Assembly: GCA_013350335.1 (NCBI GenBank)
Contig: CM023542.1
Coordinates: 7,302,025-7,366,024 of the forward strand
Reading direction: 5' to 3'
DNA length: 64,000 nt
Source of the DNA: Chimonanthus salicifolius
Taxonomy: Eukaryota; Streptophyta; Magnoliopsida; Laurales; Calycanthaceae
Positions 11,875 through 23,335 of this stretch are shown piece by piece. The notes beneath the pieces are model-generated. The model searched no databases. It had not been told where the DNA came from and saw only the letters and a program-made list of their open reading frames with translations. The position numbers were made by a program, and so were the translations under genes. Numbering within the stretch: position 1 is the first letter of the stretch; every line of letters starts with the position of its first letter.

Positions 11875-12417
11875 TTAAAATTAAAGTTTGGCATTTTTTT
11901 TTTTTTAAGACCCAGGAGAGATTTTTTAATAGAATACAAATTATATATGTCATTTTTAAATATAGATATTTATTGAATTAGATCTATTCAGCCAAGTCAT
12001 AGATCATGACTCATGAGGGGCCCCGAGTTTTAAATATCAGCAAAGCAAAACATGATATATTGGACGTTAACGGTTCAGAAGATTTTGAGTAGAATATTGG
12101 TTATTTCGAATCTACAGTTTATTTTTATTTTTATTTTTTTAAAAAAATTATTTCTGGTGAAATTCTAAAATTTCGTCGAAATGGAAGAAATGTGTACTCA
12201 TTTTTGACCTGAATATTAGCTCAGTCAAAAATTAAGTTATTTATGATAAAAATCAGTATGTTTTTTTATTGACAAAGGTGCTGAAGTTTTAAGAGCATCT
12301 AATTAATTATCGAAGTATCTGCAAGCTTCTCTACTCATTTGTATTGGTTAAATTTACAATATAATTCTTTGATCATCACTCCAATCCCTTTAGATAAATA
12401 TTTTTTCATATTTATAT
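11875..12417. other. AT-rich spacer
   Basis: No gene seen. Around 12030-12175 there are fragments (TTTTAAATATCAGC, GATATATTGG, long T/A runs) that may be a decayed ATATCGG-type element, but no ends are clear. Confidence 0.35.
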
Positions 12418-12425
12418 GTCATTCT

Positions 12426-12578
12426 TAAGGCTGAAATTTAGATTCAGGTTGGATTATGTCAGATTTTAATAAACTTAATTCAATTCATATCAAAATTTAT
12501 TGAACCTGATCTGACTAGATCCGAATTACTCATCTCGAACCGACTCAAATTTCCGACCTGAGTCAAGTTTCACCCTTA
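12426..12578. mobile_element. hAT-type MITE, 153 bp
   Basis: Terminal inverted repeats TAAGGCTGAAATTTAGATTCAGGTTGG and, from the other end, TAAGGGTGAAACTTGACTCAGGTCGG. Flanked by the 8 bp near-duplication GTCATTCT (12418-12425) and GTCACTCT (12579-12586). An 8 bp duplication is characteristic of hAT insertions. Non-coding. Confidence 0.75.
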
Positions 12579-12586
12579 GTCACTCT

Positions 12587-13108
12587 CTTATAAAAAAAGC
12601 CAATATTTTAAATATCTGCTAAAATATTTTTGAAGCTTGAGTGGACCTGAATCGGTAACTTTTTTGAAAAGCAATTGAGCCGGGCTGATTCCTCGCATCA
12701 ATCATATCCAACTTCGATTTTGGCAAAAATGTAAATTAAAATGAAGGGCCAATAATAAACTCCACGCCTGATTGAAGATGGATGATCTATTCATCAGTCA
12801 TCACCACTCCACTGCCAACTGAAGGGCCTGTACGTGATCCGGTTATTGCGTTACCACGAAGATAAGATGATCCGTCATTCACTACTTGCTCGCCTTCCAT
12901 TTCAGAATTCAGAATTCAGAATTCAGGGCCCAGCTCATGAAAGAGCTGACCTGCTAAATAGTGGGCCAAGGCTTCCATAATGTAAACGGTGGGGCCAACT
13001 GGGGATATAAATATCGGCCGAGCTTGTGTGTATTGGCCAGAGAAAAAAAATTCAGCCGATTTCTTTCTTTTTTTTTTTAAAAAAAATGAATATCAGTTGT
13101 GGGCCCGA

Positions 13109-13110
<2 letters not shown>
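12587..13110. other. Intergenic DNA
   Basis: No gene. A triple AATTCAG string at 12902-12925 and a piece resembling the ATATCGGCCGA family near 13009-13080 are the only notable items. Confidence 0.35.

Positions 13111-13177
<67 letters not shown>
13111..13177. repeat. (AT)n microsatellite
   Basis: Uninterrupted AT run of 67 bases, within or at the edge of a possible ATATCGG-type element. Confidence 0.95.
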
Positions 13178-13178
<1 letters not shown>

Positions 13179-14169
13179 CAGCCTTTTTATTTTTTTAAAT
13201 GATTAAAAAAAAAAAACCACGGAGATTTTCAAAAAAAAAAATTGAAGAGAGAGAAAGATCTCACCTAGATATCAGCTGAATTTTCAACCCCTAGGCCAAA
13301 GCTACAATAGCAGTCCAAGTCCCTCATCAACCCATTTACATTAGACTTGGGCAATGTATTAGATTAGGTCGAGTTTTATTTAGTTCAAATTTATTTTAGG
13401 TTTGAGTCTATTCCAAGAGTTTAAATTTAAGTTGGATTGGATTCTTTATTTACTTGATAAAATAGATTTTTTAGTAAAACTCGGATCAAAACTATTGTTT
13501 AAATGGGTGCAGACAATACATATAGTAATAGTCAGGTCAATGGAACTTACCAATTTATAAATAGATTTGGATTGAGTCTTGCCATTAAAGTGTTTAGATC
13601 AAATTTATTTATTTATTAAATTGGTCAAGTTGTGTTACTCAAGTAATTGACCTGAGTCAGATATTATAAAGTCTAATTTATATGGGAATTACGTAGACAG
13701 TAGTTTTAAATTTTAATTAATAAGGTCCACATCAATCAGTATATATTAGTTTTTCTAAACTAATATAGACCATATTGATGCAACACATTAATATTTTCTA
13801 TCCTCTTTGTTCCAATAGATTTTACGAGACTTTTTTTATATATTTATTGACAATATTAATTATTTAAGATACAGAGGTTAAAAAATTTATCTAAGATGAA
13901 GTCCGATCCTGCTCGGCCGAGCTAGCCTGCATGGCTGGTCTTGAATTTTGGTTGTCGAGACTATTTCGATGAAACATGAAAGGATATTTTTATGAGCAGA
14001 GAGAGTCAATAAGTTTTATCAATTTTTTTTTAGTTTTAGTCTAAAAATTCAATTGAGTTCCACGATTCCATTTGAGTGTTTAAAGTTTAAACTATGATTT
14101 TGAGAATAAGTGGGAATGAAATATAATGGAATGAATGCTGTACTCATTCCATTTAATTTTCAATTATTC
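13178..14169. other. AT-rich intergenic DNA
   Basis: Poly(A) runs at 13207-13240, then AT-rich sequence with phrases such as TTGGATTGGATTC and GACCTGAGTCAG that recall hAT-MITE interiors. No matching termini were found and no gene is supported. Confidence 0.35.
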
Positions 14170-14341
14170 TACATGTGTGTAGTTCAATTGGTTGTCTCTC
14201 ATCTCAGGAAGCGGGAAATTGTGGGTTCAAGCTCTTATGGTCTAACTTTAGCGTATCCCAGGAGTAATGAGCTCACCCGTGAAATTTTTAGTAGGATGTA
14301 TTTGAGTTTTCCACACATAAATCCAAAAAAAAAAAAAAAAA
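14170..14341 (+). mobile_element. tRNA-derived SINE with poly(A) tail
   Basis: Plus-strand copy: GTGTGTAGTTCAATTGGTTG (A box), GGAAGCGGGAAATTGTGGG, GGTTCAAGCTC (B box), body, then a run of about 18 A at 14323-14341. It shares the GGAAGCGGGA core with the minus-strand copies. Confidence 0.75.
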
Positions 14342-14399
14342 CCAAATATATACTTAAAATCTCCAAATTAATATTAGCTTTACTTCAAGGTATAACGGT

Positions 14400-14690
14400 C
14401 CTCTGCAGTTGACGAACCCTCTCCAATCAGAACTTATGGCTTTATATCATGGTCTGAAAATCATTTCAAAAAGGGACATCTCCAGAATTATCATTTCAAA
14501 GGAAAGCTTGTCCACGCTGGGATCATCTGGATATATTCCAGGAAATTTTCATCTTGATGAACAAAATTTTGAATATCCCAACTTCAGTTCTTGAGACTCA
14601 ATCTAGGGACGTTTTGGCTTCCCTTCTTCTGCAAATACTTTGGCAGATGATCTTGCCAAATGGTAGGACCCATGTCTTCGGATTTGGGGA
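14400..14690 (+). pseudogene. LINE RNase H fragment
   Basis: Plus-strand remnant of the RNase H tail of a LINE-type retroelement. PLQSELMALYHGLKI (containing the conserved Glu helix) and SRIIISKESL occur at 14409-14500, and ANTLADDLAKW occurs at about 14632-14665 in another frame. It has stops and frame changes and no flanking tail, and lies just upstream of the LTR element. Confidence 0.65.
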
Positions 14691-16432
14691 AGTAACATCC
14701 CGGGAGAATTAAAGCTCGTGGCAACAATTAATTGTTGGAATATATTTAAATTATCCTAATTATAATGTAATTAGGATGGTAGTTTGGGCTAATCTCTAAT
14801 TAAGAGATGCATTTGATTTATAATTAGTTAAGTGTTTGAGTTTGAGTGTGATAGCCCTAGGGTCGGCTAGGGGCTATAAATACATGTAATAGCATAGGGA
14901 TTTGATATAACACATAGATTTATCTTTTCTACATGGTATCAGTCAAAATTAGATCCTAGTAGACCTTCAATAACCAGTTTTTTTTCTCTCCCTCTGCCGG
15001 AGGAGATTCATCGGCAGAGGGAGTGAGGGAGGGAGGAAAACATATTCAATCGGCGAGATCCTAACTTCTGTCTTTCTCGGAGAGTAGTTTCTACTGCGGT
15101 CGTTGGTCTTCTCTCCCTCTGCCGCCCGTCTCATCTTGCAGAGGGAGAGGGAGGGGAGATACGTTCTATTGCTTATTGCTGGGTTTGAGACACGGCAACA
15201 CGGTTCTGATTTGTTCCAAGGACAAACCAAAGGGCAAGGAAGTCTTGCCATCTCGAGAGTTCTCGGGGTCAACCCTCTTCATATTTCAAATTTTTTTTAT
15301 AGATCAGTTTTCTTCACCCGTCTGATCAGATCTGCTTCCGCCACCTCTTGCTGCTGTTCAGTTTGAATGACCTTTCTCAAATCTGTGTGAGATCGGGACA
15401 GAATCTCTCTGATCTGTTGTCGTCACGCAGGCCACTTCTGCCGCAGCCTTTGCTGCTTCTGCTGCTTCCCAGATCACATCTCCTTCGCGACTATCCATCC
15501 GACTACCCGTTTCCGCTCAGCCCAGATCTCAGTTGGACTACCAGTTTCTGCTCAGCCCAGATCTCAGTTGGGATACCCTGTTTGGCCGCCACCAACGCTT
15601 TGCGTGAACAACCTTCGCTGCCTCTGCCCCTGCAACTCTTTTGCCCCTGCTTGCATGCAACAACAAGCAGGTTTGGGCCTTTTTTTGTTGCTACCATCCA
15701 TTTGTTCGTGCATTATTGTGCACAACTTCTTGCAACCAAATTTGTTGTCGCCGGAGTGTTGCAGATCAAAGCCAAGCCTCTGTTGTTGCTTATCCGTCCT
15801 CAGATCTGCATCTGTTAGCCCGAGCAGCCAATAATCCAGCATCGGTTCCCTCAAATCTGGGCCAGTCCCCGTCCCCTGCCATTGCTCATCTCTGTAGGAT
15901 CTCACTGGCCGGATGCTGTCACAGTCGTTCGTTGCTCCTATTGTTGTAGGCTGATTTCACTCAGCTCTACAGATCTGAAGCCAAGAGATCTGAGGACATC
16001 CACATACCACTGTCTCCTGCAGAGATCTTTCCTCCTTGCACCGCTCCTTGAATCTGTCTCCACAGACCGAAGTAAGTTCAGATCTGGTTTATCAGATTCG
16101 CCTCTCTCGCTGGCCGTGTCGCTGCCCTGCTTCTGCTCGCCATTATCAGGAGTGTTTTTTTGCGGCTAGCCAAGAACCATTTTGGTCTCCCTCTCTCGTG
16201 GCTGCCCTGCATCTTGAGGAATGCCCTTCCCTAGCCAAATCTATTGATCTCTCTGTTATCTGTTGGAGAGAAACCTGCATCCAATGAAAAGGGTCACCAT
16301 GGAGGAGGCTTACAGAATAAGAAGTTTCCTAATGTCAATGCCCCAAGTGCATTTCCATTTTGCAACTTTAGTCAGGAAATTAGACATGATATTCATCAAG
16401 TTCCTGTCTCAGACCACTTGCTGCAGACTCCA

Positions 16433-16670
16433 ATAGTTCCATCAGAAAGGAACAATCTTCTCTTATTTATTGTTCAATCACCATCATTGTTGAGAGCACA
16501 ATTGGGTGAATGCCTCAAGACAATCATCCATGTTGATTATCCTGAACAATGGCCAGGCCTGCTCCACTGGCTAAAGTTCAACCTACAAGATCAGCAAGTG
16601 TATGGAGCCTTATGTTTTGAGGATTCTTTCAAAGAATTTACAGACACCCTTTGCTATTTTGATGATTTGG
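16433..16670 (+). pseudogene. Captured importin fragment (importin-7/8, SAD2-like)
   Basis: Inside the LTR element, the open frame 16244-16840 contains [20 protein letters not shown], then [20 protein letters not shown] and [11 protein letters not shown]. These match the amino-terminal HEAT region of plant importin-beta family proteins of the importin-7/8 (SAD2) type. After YGAL the match continues one frame away ([10 protein letters not shown]), so there is a small indel. About 66 to 70 residues are covered, with no LTR-type protein around them. Upstream in the same frame, residues such as [20 protein letters not shown] are coding-like but unidentified and may be a second captured piece. The fragment is unlikely to be functional as an importin. 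Confidence 0.8.
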
Positions 16671-17184
16671 GGATTTCCGATATTTCACCATTGGTGCTGG
16701 ATCCGCTCTTGTTTGGACGGAATCATACAGTGTTGTCTGTTTGCAGATTTGATTGTTCCATATCTCAGCCTGCTTTTTGTAGATCTCCAGAACAAGATCT
16801 CACTCTCGTCACCGCTCTTCTTAGATCTTCTCAGTTTTAAGGTCTGACTCGTGTTATTGTTCCAGCCGATCTTAGTGCTGGCCATCTTCTTCCTCATAAG
16901 TGTTCTACCTTCTTCTCACTATTTTGTTGTTTCTTTTCGCCACAATCTGCGAGTTATGTGCCAAGAAGAAAGGGGGAGAACTGAACAAAGGAACGCAAAT
17001 TGCCCTTCTTGAACACGCTTGTTGAAGCTGAAGAAAGGGACACAAATTACCCTTCTCCGCCTATTTTGCTGAGCTGAAGTAAGGGACAAAAAATTGCCCT
17101 TCTCCGCCTATTTTGCTGAGTTGAAGTAAGGGACAAAAAATTGCCCTTCTCAGCCTTTTATTTGGAGGACTCTGATTCGTCCCC

Positions 17185-17480
17185 TTATTTGCTGGCCTTC
17201 ATGGCTACAACCTTTGCTGACCTTTTATGGTTACAGCCCCTTTGTTGGCCTTCATGGCTACAGCCTTTGCTAACCTTTCATGGCTACAGCCCCATTAACT
17301 GGCCTTTCATGGCTATAGCCCTATTTGCTGGTCTTTCATGGTTACAACTTCATTTGCTGGCCTTTCATGATTACAACCTCATTTGCTGGCTATGGCTATA
17401 GCCCCATTTGTTGGTCTTTATGACTTCAGCCTTTATTTGCTGGCCTTTATGGCTACAGCTATTGTTCGCTGGCCTTTATG
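17185..17480 (+). repeat. Minisatellite, unit about 29-30 bp
   Basis: Around ten imperfect units of the type GCTGGCCTTTCATGGCTACA followed by GCCCCATTT. The same minisatellite, reverse complemented, is in the sibling element at about 47860-48160, so it is a shared component of the family. Confidence 0.85.
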
Positions 17481-18018
17481 ATCTAATTGATCAATGTGAT
17501 GGCTTCAGCCCCTTGTTTTGCAGGTCACTCATTGCCTGCATTTATCGCATATTGCGATCATTGTTTGCCGGACAATTGTCTTACGACCACTGCCGTCATC
17601 CGAGCCTCTTTCTCTATTTCAGGCCGCCATTGGTGTTCGCCGCCTGTCATTTTGCAGCCAACCAACGCTGCCACATAAACACATATTTGCAGCCTGTCAA
17701 TGTTGCATTTCAACAAGTTTTGCAGCCAATCAGTTGTGATGCTTCAACAAATCTTCGTGGCCAATTGGTGTGCCACTTTTGCAGTTCACCTACCATTTAT
17801 TCACGTTCTAAGTTTCGCGTTCATCCATGCTTCAGTTTGCGGGGGCGTGTTGGAATATATTTAGATTATCCTAATTATAATGTAATTAGGATTCTAGTTT
17901 GGATTTATCTCTATTAAGAGATCTATTTAGATTAGAAGTGTAATAGCTCTAGGGTCGGCTAAGGCTATATAGAGTTGTGTAATACTCTTTAATTAATACA
18001 ATTTTCTCTTTTCTGACA

Positions 18019-19897
18019 CTAATTGCCACCCCGGATCAGACCAAATCCACTTCCGTTCTGACAACTTTACCATCCCTGTTGTTCAATCTGATCATATTAC
18101 TCATTACAATGCCCTTCTAGACTTGCCCTCAGAAGACCATGATCCAATCCCCTATCAGTTTGTGGACCTGCTGTATATTAAGACTGGGTATCCAACCCAA
18201 ACTACTAACTCATTGGGTAGAGTGACCCAAGTCCGTTATAAGTCCCTCAATCTCTTCCTTTACAACTAATGTGGGACTCATTCTCTGTCCGAACAATCTC
18301 CATTCGAACGAGGCTCTCCGTCTCCAACGGATAGAATGTTACTGACCGCTTTGTATTTCACTGTATTTTTACAATGTCCTTGTCTATCTCATCGATGGTA
18401 CAACCTACTGTATATATAAAGAGAAAGAACTAAATAAGATGAGAAAGAATGGAGGATTTATTGGCTAGAAGACAACATCTTCGCTGGATGGAGCTTGATG
18501 ATTTCTCTCATGATTTGTCGGCTGAAACTCAGCAGCTTCGCTGGTAGCAGAACGGCTAGATTGTGCATCTTGATTTTCCTGCTGAAAATCAGCAGTGATC
18601 TTGGACGGCTAGTGATTGTCAATAATCCCGTCCGATTAGAGAACTTCTAGGTCCACATAAGTTGATTTGAAGATATGGCTCTGATACCACTTACTGAGAC
18701 TCGGATAAAGACCAAGTCTTGCATTGATTATGAAGAAGGAGATTTAAAGACTTTTAAGAGTCATAAGCAGGAGGCTCAATTCAGTTTTTAGTGAACACCC
18801 TTTTCACCACTCGGGAACCTCCTCACCTCGAGGCTCAACCCTGCAATTAACCACTTCATATGGTTGGAGAAGCCTCTTCCACAGCTGGATAGATCATCCT
18901 AATAGACGAGGATATTTTTTTGGAAGAACTTTCCATTTAGGATATGAGTTTAGACCTAAAGCGCTTGAACGAAGTTAATATGATCTTTATTTCATACTTT
19001 CATGTTGATCATCTTATTGTTCTTCCAACTTCCAAGATGTGTTTTTTCCTTTATTGTGGTCGATTTACATTCATGATGTTTCATCTTCCATAGTTAAAGA
19101 TTAAAGGGTGGTGACTACTCAGATTTTTGTGATTGGACACCAAGACAACGCCAAATTCATGTTCTTATTCAAGCTAAGTCTTTTGTTTTCAAATAAGAAG
19201 TTGAAAATTGAATTAACTCGGTGGCTTTGGCAACCTTTATATCAAGGTTGGACACAACCATCATTGAGGCCACGACAAATGTCACACTGGAATGTAGTTT
19301 ATTACTTTTGTCGGATGTAGATAGTTCTAATTGATAAAAAAATGTTTTTACACTTTAAGTATTTCACATGATGTGAAAAGCTTTATAAAAATATGCCCCC
19401 TATCTTATTTCATATTAATTTATTTGACTTGACCGTCACCTATTTAATAAATCTCAATGCTCTCCCTCATCAATAATAATCACATGATAAACCACTATGC
19501 TTCTCCAAACCCATTCTAGGGTAACTCTCATTTCGAACCAAATAACCACTTCAACTTTTATAAAAATTTTAGCTCGATACTTATTTTGATACCAAATATA
19601 AGGTATTCGATTAATATGACAAAAGCTCAATAGCACACGGAAAATTAGACTTTGTATCATGCCCCATTTAAACTTGGCCCAATAAGACATCCATATCCTA
19701 GGTTGGACCCACCAAATATGTGGCAAGTCATCAATCTTTATCTCACCCTCATAGGCACAAATGGTTTGAGACAATTATCATTCATCATTAGCAAAATGAA
19801 GAAGAAAAATAAAATAAAAAGAGTTTAGATTTAGACATAGTTAATTTAGATGTTCTTAAAAAAATCTACATGTGTAGTTTTGTTGGCCTAGGCTTTT
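18019..19897. other. Intergenic DNA with retroelement traces
   Basis: At 18175-18300, read on the minus strand, there is a stretch like the TRIM LTR (TCCCACATTAG, GACTTGGGTCACTCTACCCAAT). At 18676-18690 there is GGCTCTGATACCAC, the reverse complement of a copia-type primer-binding site, without matching LTRs that I can see. The rest (18700-19897) shows no gene or repeat ends; the minus frame at 19454-19774 is unrecognised. Confidence 0.4.
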
Positions 19898-22800
19898 TGT
19901 CACGCCCCGACCCGCCCAGTGGGCCCGGAACGCGACTGATTTTTTTTTTTTTTGAAAGGAAAGTAAACTAATCCACAAGCACTCTTACTGGGCCGGATCA
20001 ACAGTTAGGCCCAGCGGTTACACATCAGCCCGCTAAGAGGACTCAAACATGTACCATAAGCATGCCCCATAGACATAGCAAAACAACACAATAACATCCA
20101 CTAATAATAAGATCAAACAATTATTAACATTGATAAATCAATCCATAACATCGTCTCAAATGGCAACATAGCCGATTACAATAGTCAAATACAAATTAAG
20201 TACCACATCCGGTACTTAATACAAAAATAACGGTTCCGAGAACCAGCAGAAAGAGATCAGGGCATTCCGCTCCGGGGGAATCCCAAAACACTGCCTTGGC
20301 TCAAACGCCCTAAGTTTGAAAGAGAGGGTCCTCCTCCTCGGGTTCATCGCCTGAAAGGTGAGTGGTGTGAGCTAACAAGCCCAGTGAAGGATAATTAACA
20401 GTGCACATTAAGCAAATAGTAAAACAGGTTTACAACAGTTAATATCACATGCTTGATAACAGTAAGCATAATCTCAAATAAGATAATAACATCATCAACT
20501 ATCAATCACTGCCATTATCCACCGTAACGCCTGCCGACTACACTGAGACCAGTATTAAGTCCCGACACGGTCAAAATACATCCTTGCAAGTACATCTCCG
20601 GCTCTTAAACGTAACCGGTACTGACACCCTCAAGTCAGCAACTGACGACAGCATGGTCCGCCCATGGTCCAGTAGACATAAACCATCTCTCATATGGCCG
20701 ATATTGGTTCAATAGCCCAGGTACGTGGAAGCAGTCTTACATACACATACGGTCAACACCGTAATATCAAATAATCACAGCACTCTTACCATAGTGCATC
20801 ATGTATAGGCACCTGAGTGGGTTCATCAAAACCGAAACCACTCATTGCTCAATATAACACCTGTTTACAAAATCTGCAGAGTTAAGTTCCCTCACCGTGA
20901 TTGTGTGGTTTCGCGGTCTCTGTCAAACAACATACAAGTGCTCAATCAATATACATAACAAATACGTACATATACGTAGAATTTGGAAATCATGTATTTT
21001 CCTACAAAATATCCGGGTTTAATGGAATGAGTCTCCTATTTGGTTTCTATCCTCTTTAAATCATCCACAAGATAATAATATAATAAACATAAGGGGCTCA
21101 GTCCAAACTCATATTGTCTTCTGGGCATTGACCAGATTGACTTATTGAGTAAGGTCTAGATCCTCGGGTCACTTCTCGGTTGTCTTCTGGATAGGACCAG
21201 AGCTGACATTTTGAGTAGGCCTCGAGGTCACTCAGTGCCCGACTATAGTGTCGTCCTGAAAGTGAATCACTCAGTTCCCGACTAATGTCGGACTGAAAGC
21301 GTATACAATAGTATTTACACTATAAATAATAAGAGGAAAAAGGGTTAGTACAATTTTAATTAACAGGGGGTATAAATCGTAACAAATAGTTAAACATATT
21401 AAACAAATAATAATCAAGATTAAAACTGTCATCAAACAATATCTTATTATTTTTCAAAACAGTGTTCCTCGGAACATTACTTCGGAACTTGGGTCAGTGG
21501 CTTCGGATCATCCGAACCACACAAAACTGAGTCTCAGGCCTCGGAACTTGAGGCCTGACTTCGGATCGTCCGAAGACTGAGTCTCGGACCGTCCGAAGTC
21601 CAGAAAACGGAAAAACAGAAGTCTCGTGGGTCTGCAGATCTCGGAACATCCGAATACAGGTTCGGACCTTCTGAGGATGCTCGGACCTTCCGAGCTGGCT
21701 CGGTCCTTCCGAGCTGGCTCGGTTCTTCCGAAGTGGGTCTGGCTCACCTCGGGCGAACTGGGCTTCGGGTTGAAGCTCGGAACGTCCGAGGGTCACTGCT
21801 CGGACCGTCCGAACGTTCGGACCGTCCGAAGATCGGCTCTCGGACCTTCCGAGAGTCGTCTTCTCCGACTGTCTGCAACAGCAGACAGTCACGGCGGAAA
21901 ACAGGTGAAATGCGATTCCAGAAAGGGAGGGCTTCCTGGATTCGTTTTTCACATCCGTCTGGTCTGATGGACTCCTCTGGGAGTCCTCTTTCCATAGGGA
22001 GAGGTTTGGAGCTCAAAAGCTCAAAGGGTCATCCGATTTTAAGGGTAAATCCTCACGGGTACATAAAACCCATGGTTTTCCTTAAAACTTCAAAATCGTT
22101 TTTCTCCATCAAAACAGGGTCAAAATCAGTTTTGTTTGATTCTAAATCGGTTGAAATTTAAAAAGGAAAGCAATGGATACCTTGGTTTTGGTTCCTGGTT
22201 TGAAATTCGGATCTTTGGAAAATCTCCCACTTAGCTTACTGTTATTGAAAAACAGAAGCTCAGCAGGTCTCTTCGGATGGATTTTAAACAGAGATTAGAG
22301 AGGGAAGAAATGCAGAAATCTGCTGGGAATTCAAACGATCGGAAGAGGCTTGAATTTATAGGCTGGCTGGCCGGAAAATCGGTTGGGAGGATGGGACGGG
22401 ACGGCTGAACGAAATCATCACCGCCGAGCGGCCAGTGCACGCGGCATGCCGTGTGCAGGCTGCTCTGCTTTTGCAGATCAGTCCCTAAGTATTTCCCAAA
22501 TTGCAGAAAGGGCCTCAGATTAATAAAAACTGATTTTTTTGAACTATGAGTAATAAATTTAAGACTCCAAAATCAGATCCAACCTTACAGATGGGTTGGG
22601 TTTTTAAAACTTAGGTTACCATAAAAATTTCGTGAATTATCTCTCACTAAAAACCCTCGATTTAAACAAAAATCATATTTTATCCATAATTGCTTAATTA
22701 AACTAATGTAAAAATAACTCATTTGTAAATCTTATTTTGAGATGAAAGGAAATAACTAGATCAATATTAAAATGGTCTAACACCCAATACCATTTTCAAA

Positions 22801-23163
22801 ATTTATCTCTTTCCCGAAAATATTTAAAATAATTAAAACTCTCTTTCGGGGTTCCGACGGTCGATAAATAAATATTATTTTCTGAAACTAAATCATTTTG
22901 AAATAATAAATGCAAATCATTCCATAAGGAGAGTATTATTCACCAATAAAGATCATCAAATCACACAATTTAGAGAAATAATCACAACAAGCGGCAAATT
23001 ACCAAAATACCCCTCCAGCTGAACGGGCTGGATCTCTGAGCTCACGAGCTCGGATTGGGCCAAACTTGGGCTTTCCTCGAAGCCCTGATCGAAAACCTCG
23101 AGATCAACCGGTTAAACACGGAAATCAAGCTAAAACACTCCTAATCCGGGGCAGGGTATTACA
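19898..23163. mobile_element. Solo LTR, family A, copy 1 (3.27 kb)
   Basis: Starts TGTCACGCCCCGACCCG, ends GGCAGGGTATTACA, and is flanked by a perfect CTTTT duplication (19893-19897 and 23164-23168). The TG...CA ends and 5 bp duplication fit a solo LTR of a large, probably gypsy-type element. Reading in the minus direction (TGTAATACCC...GGGGCGTGACA) is likely but not proven. It matches 40067-43414 throughout. It contains no polyprotein. Its small open frames near 21494-22161 come from the palindrome array. Confidence 0.8.
21495..21862. repeat. Array of TCGGA-N3-TCCGA palindromes, copy 1
   Basis: About twelve imperfect 13-17 bp palindromes in roughly 370 bp, for example TTCGGATCATCCGAA, CTTCGGATCGTCCGAAG, CTCGGACCTTCCGAG and TTCGGACCGTCCGAA. 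Arms are conserved, the three-base centre varies, and spacing is irregular. The sibling solo LTR holds the same array. Confidence 0.85.
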
Positions 23164-23335
23164 CTTTTAGAATTATATAAGAGATCTTAGATTTGACTCT
23201 TCTTGAACTTACCAAATACACGAGGCTTGCGAGTGATTTTATATATCCCTTAAATTAATCTTACCTTTAACGTAGAGTAGAGATATACATATATTACCTT
23301 TAATGCTGGTTAGTGAAACAGAAGAAACTCTTATC

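Larger units (their letters stand above)
14733..18018 (+). mobile_element. Non-autonomous gene-capturing LTR retrotransposon, copy 1
   Basis: A 3.29 kb element. The 5' LTR (14733-14933, TGTTGG...TCTACA) and 3' LTR (17848-18018, TGTTGG...CTGACA) share blocks such as TATCCTAATTATAATGTAATTAGGAT and CTAGGGTCGGCTA. The primer-binding site TGGTATCAG starts at 14934. The polypurine tract GCGGGGGCG abuts the 3' LTR. Flanks TTAAT and CTAAT may be a 5 bp duplication with one change. No gag, protease, integrase or reverse transcriptase is present. The interior holds CT-rich sequence with short direct repeats (CTCTGCCGG...CGGCAGAGGG), a captured importin fragment, a roughly 50 bp repeat (GGGACAAAAAATTGCCCTTCT) at 16975-17155, and a minisatellite at 17185-17480. 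Its sibling on the minus strand is at 47407-50272. Confidence 0.85.

Noticed and set aside
12989..13198. Frame with a long Tyr-Ile repeat
   Set aside because: Direct translation of the (AT)n microsatellite; also seen at 10729-10941 and 30047-30298.
15103..16287. Many overlapping Cys/Ser/Leu-rich frames at the start of the LTR element
   Set aside because: Both strands are open because of CT-rich composition; no family motif, and the sibling element does not keep the frames.
17141..17401. Trp/Leu-rich repeat protein in the minisatellite
   Set aside because: The unit length and frame are not constant, so the frame breaks; the sibling element also shows it as non-coding repeat.
21494..22161. 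Overlapping open frames rich in Arg, Ser, Glu and Pro on both strands
   Set aside because: They arise from the TCGGA/TCCGA palindrome array in a solo LTR, which avoids stops in several frames; the same happens at 41735-42345.
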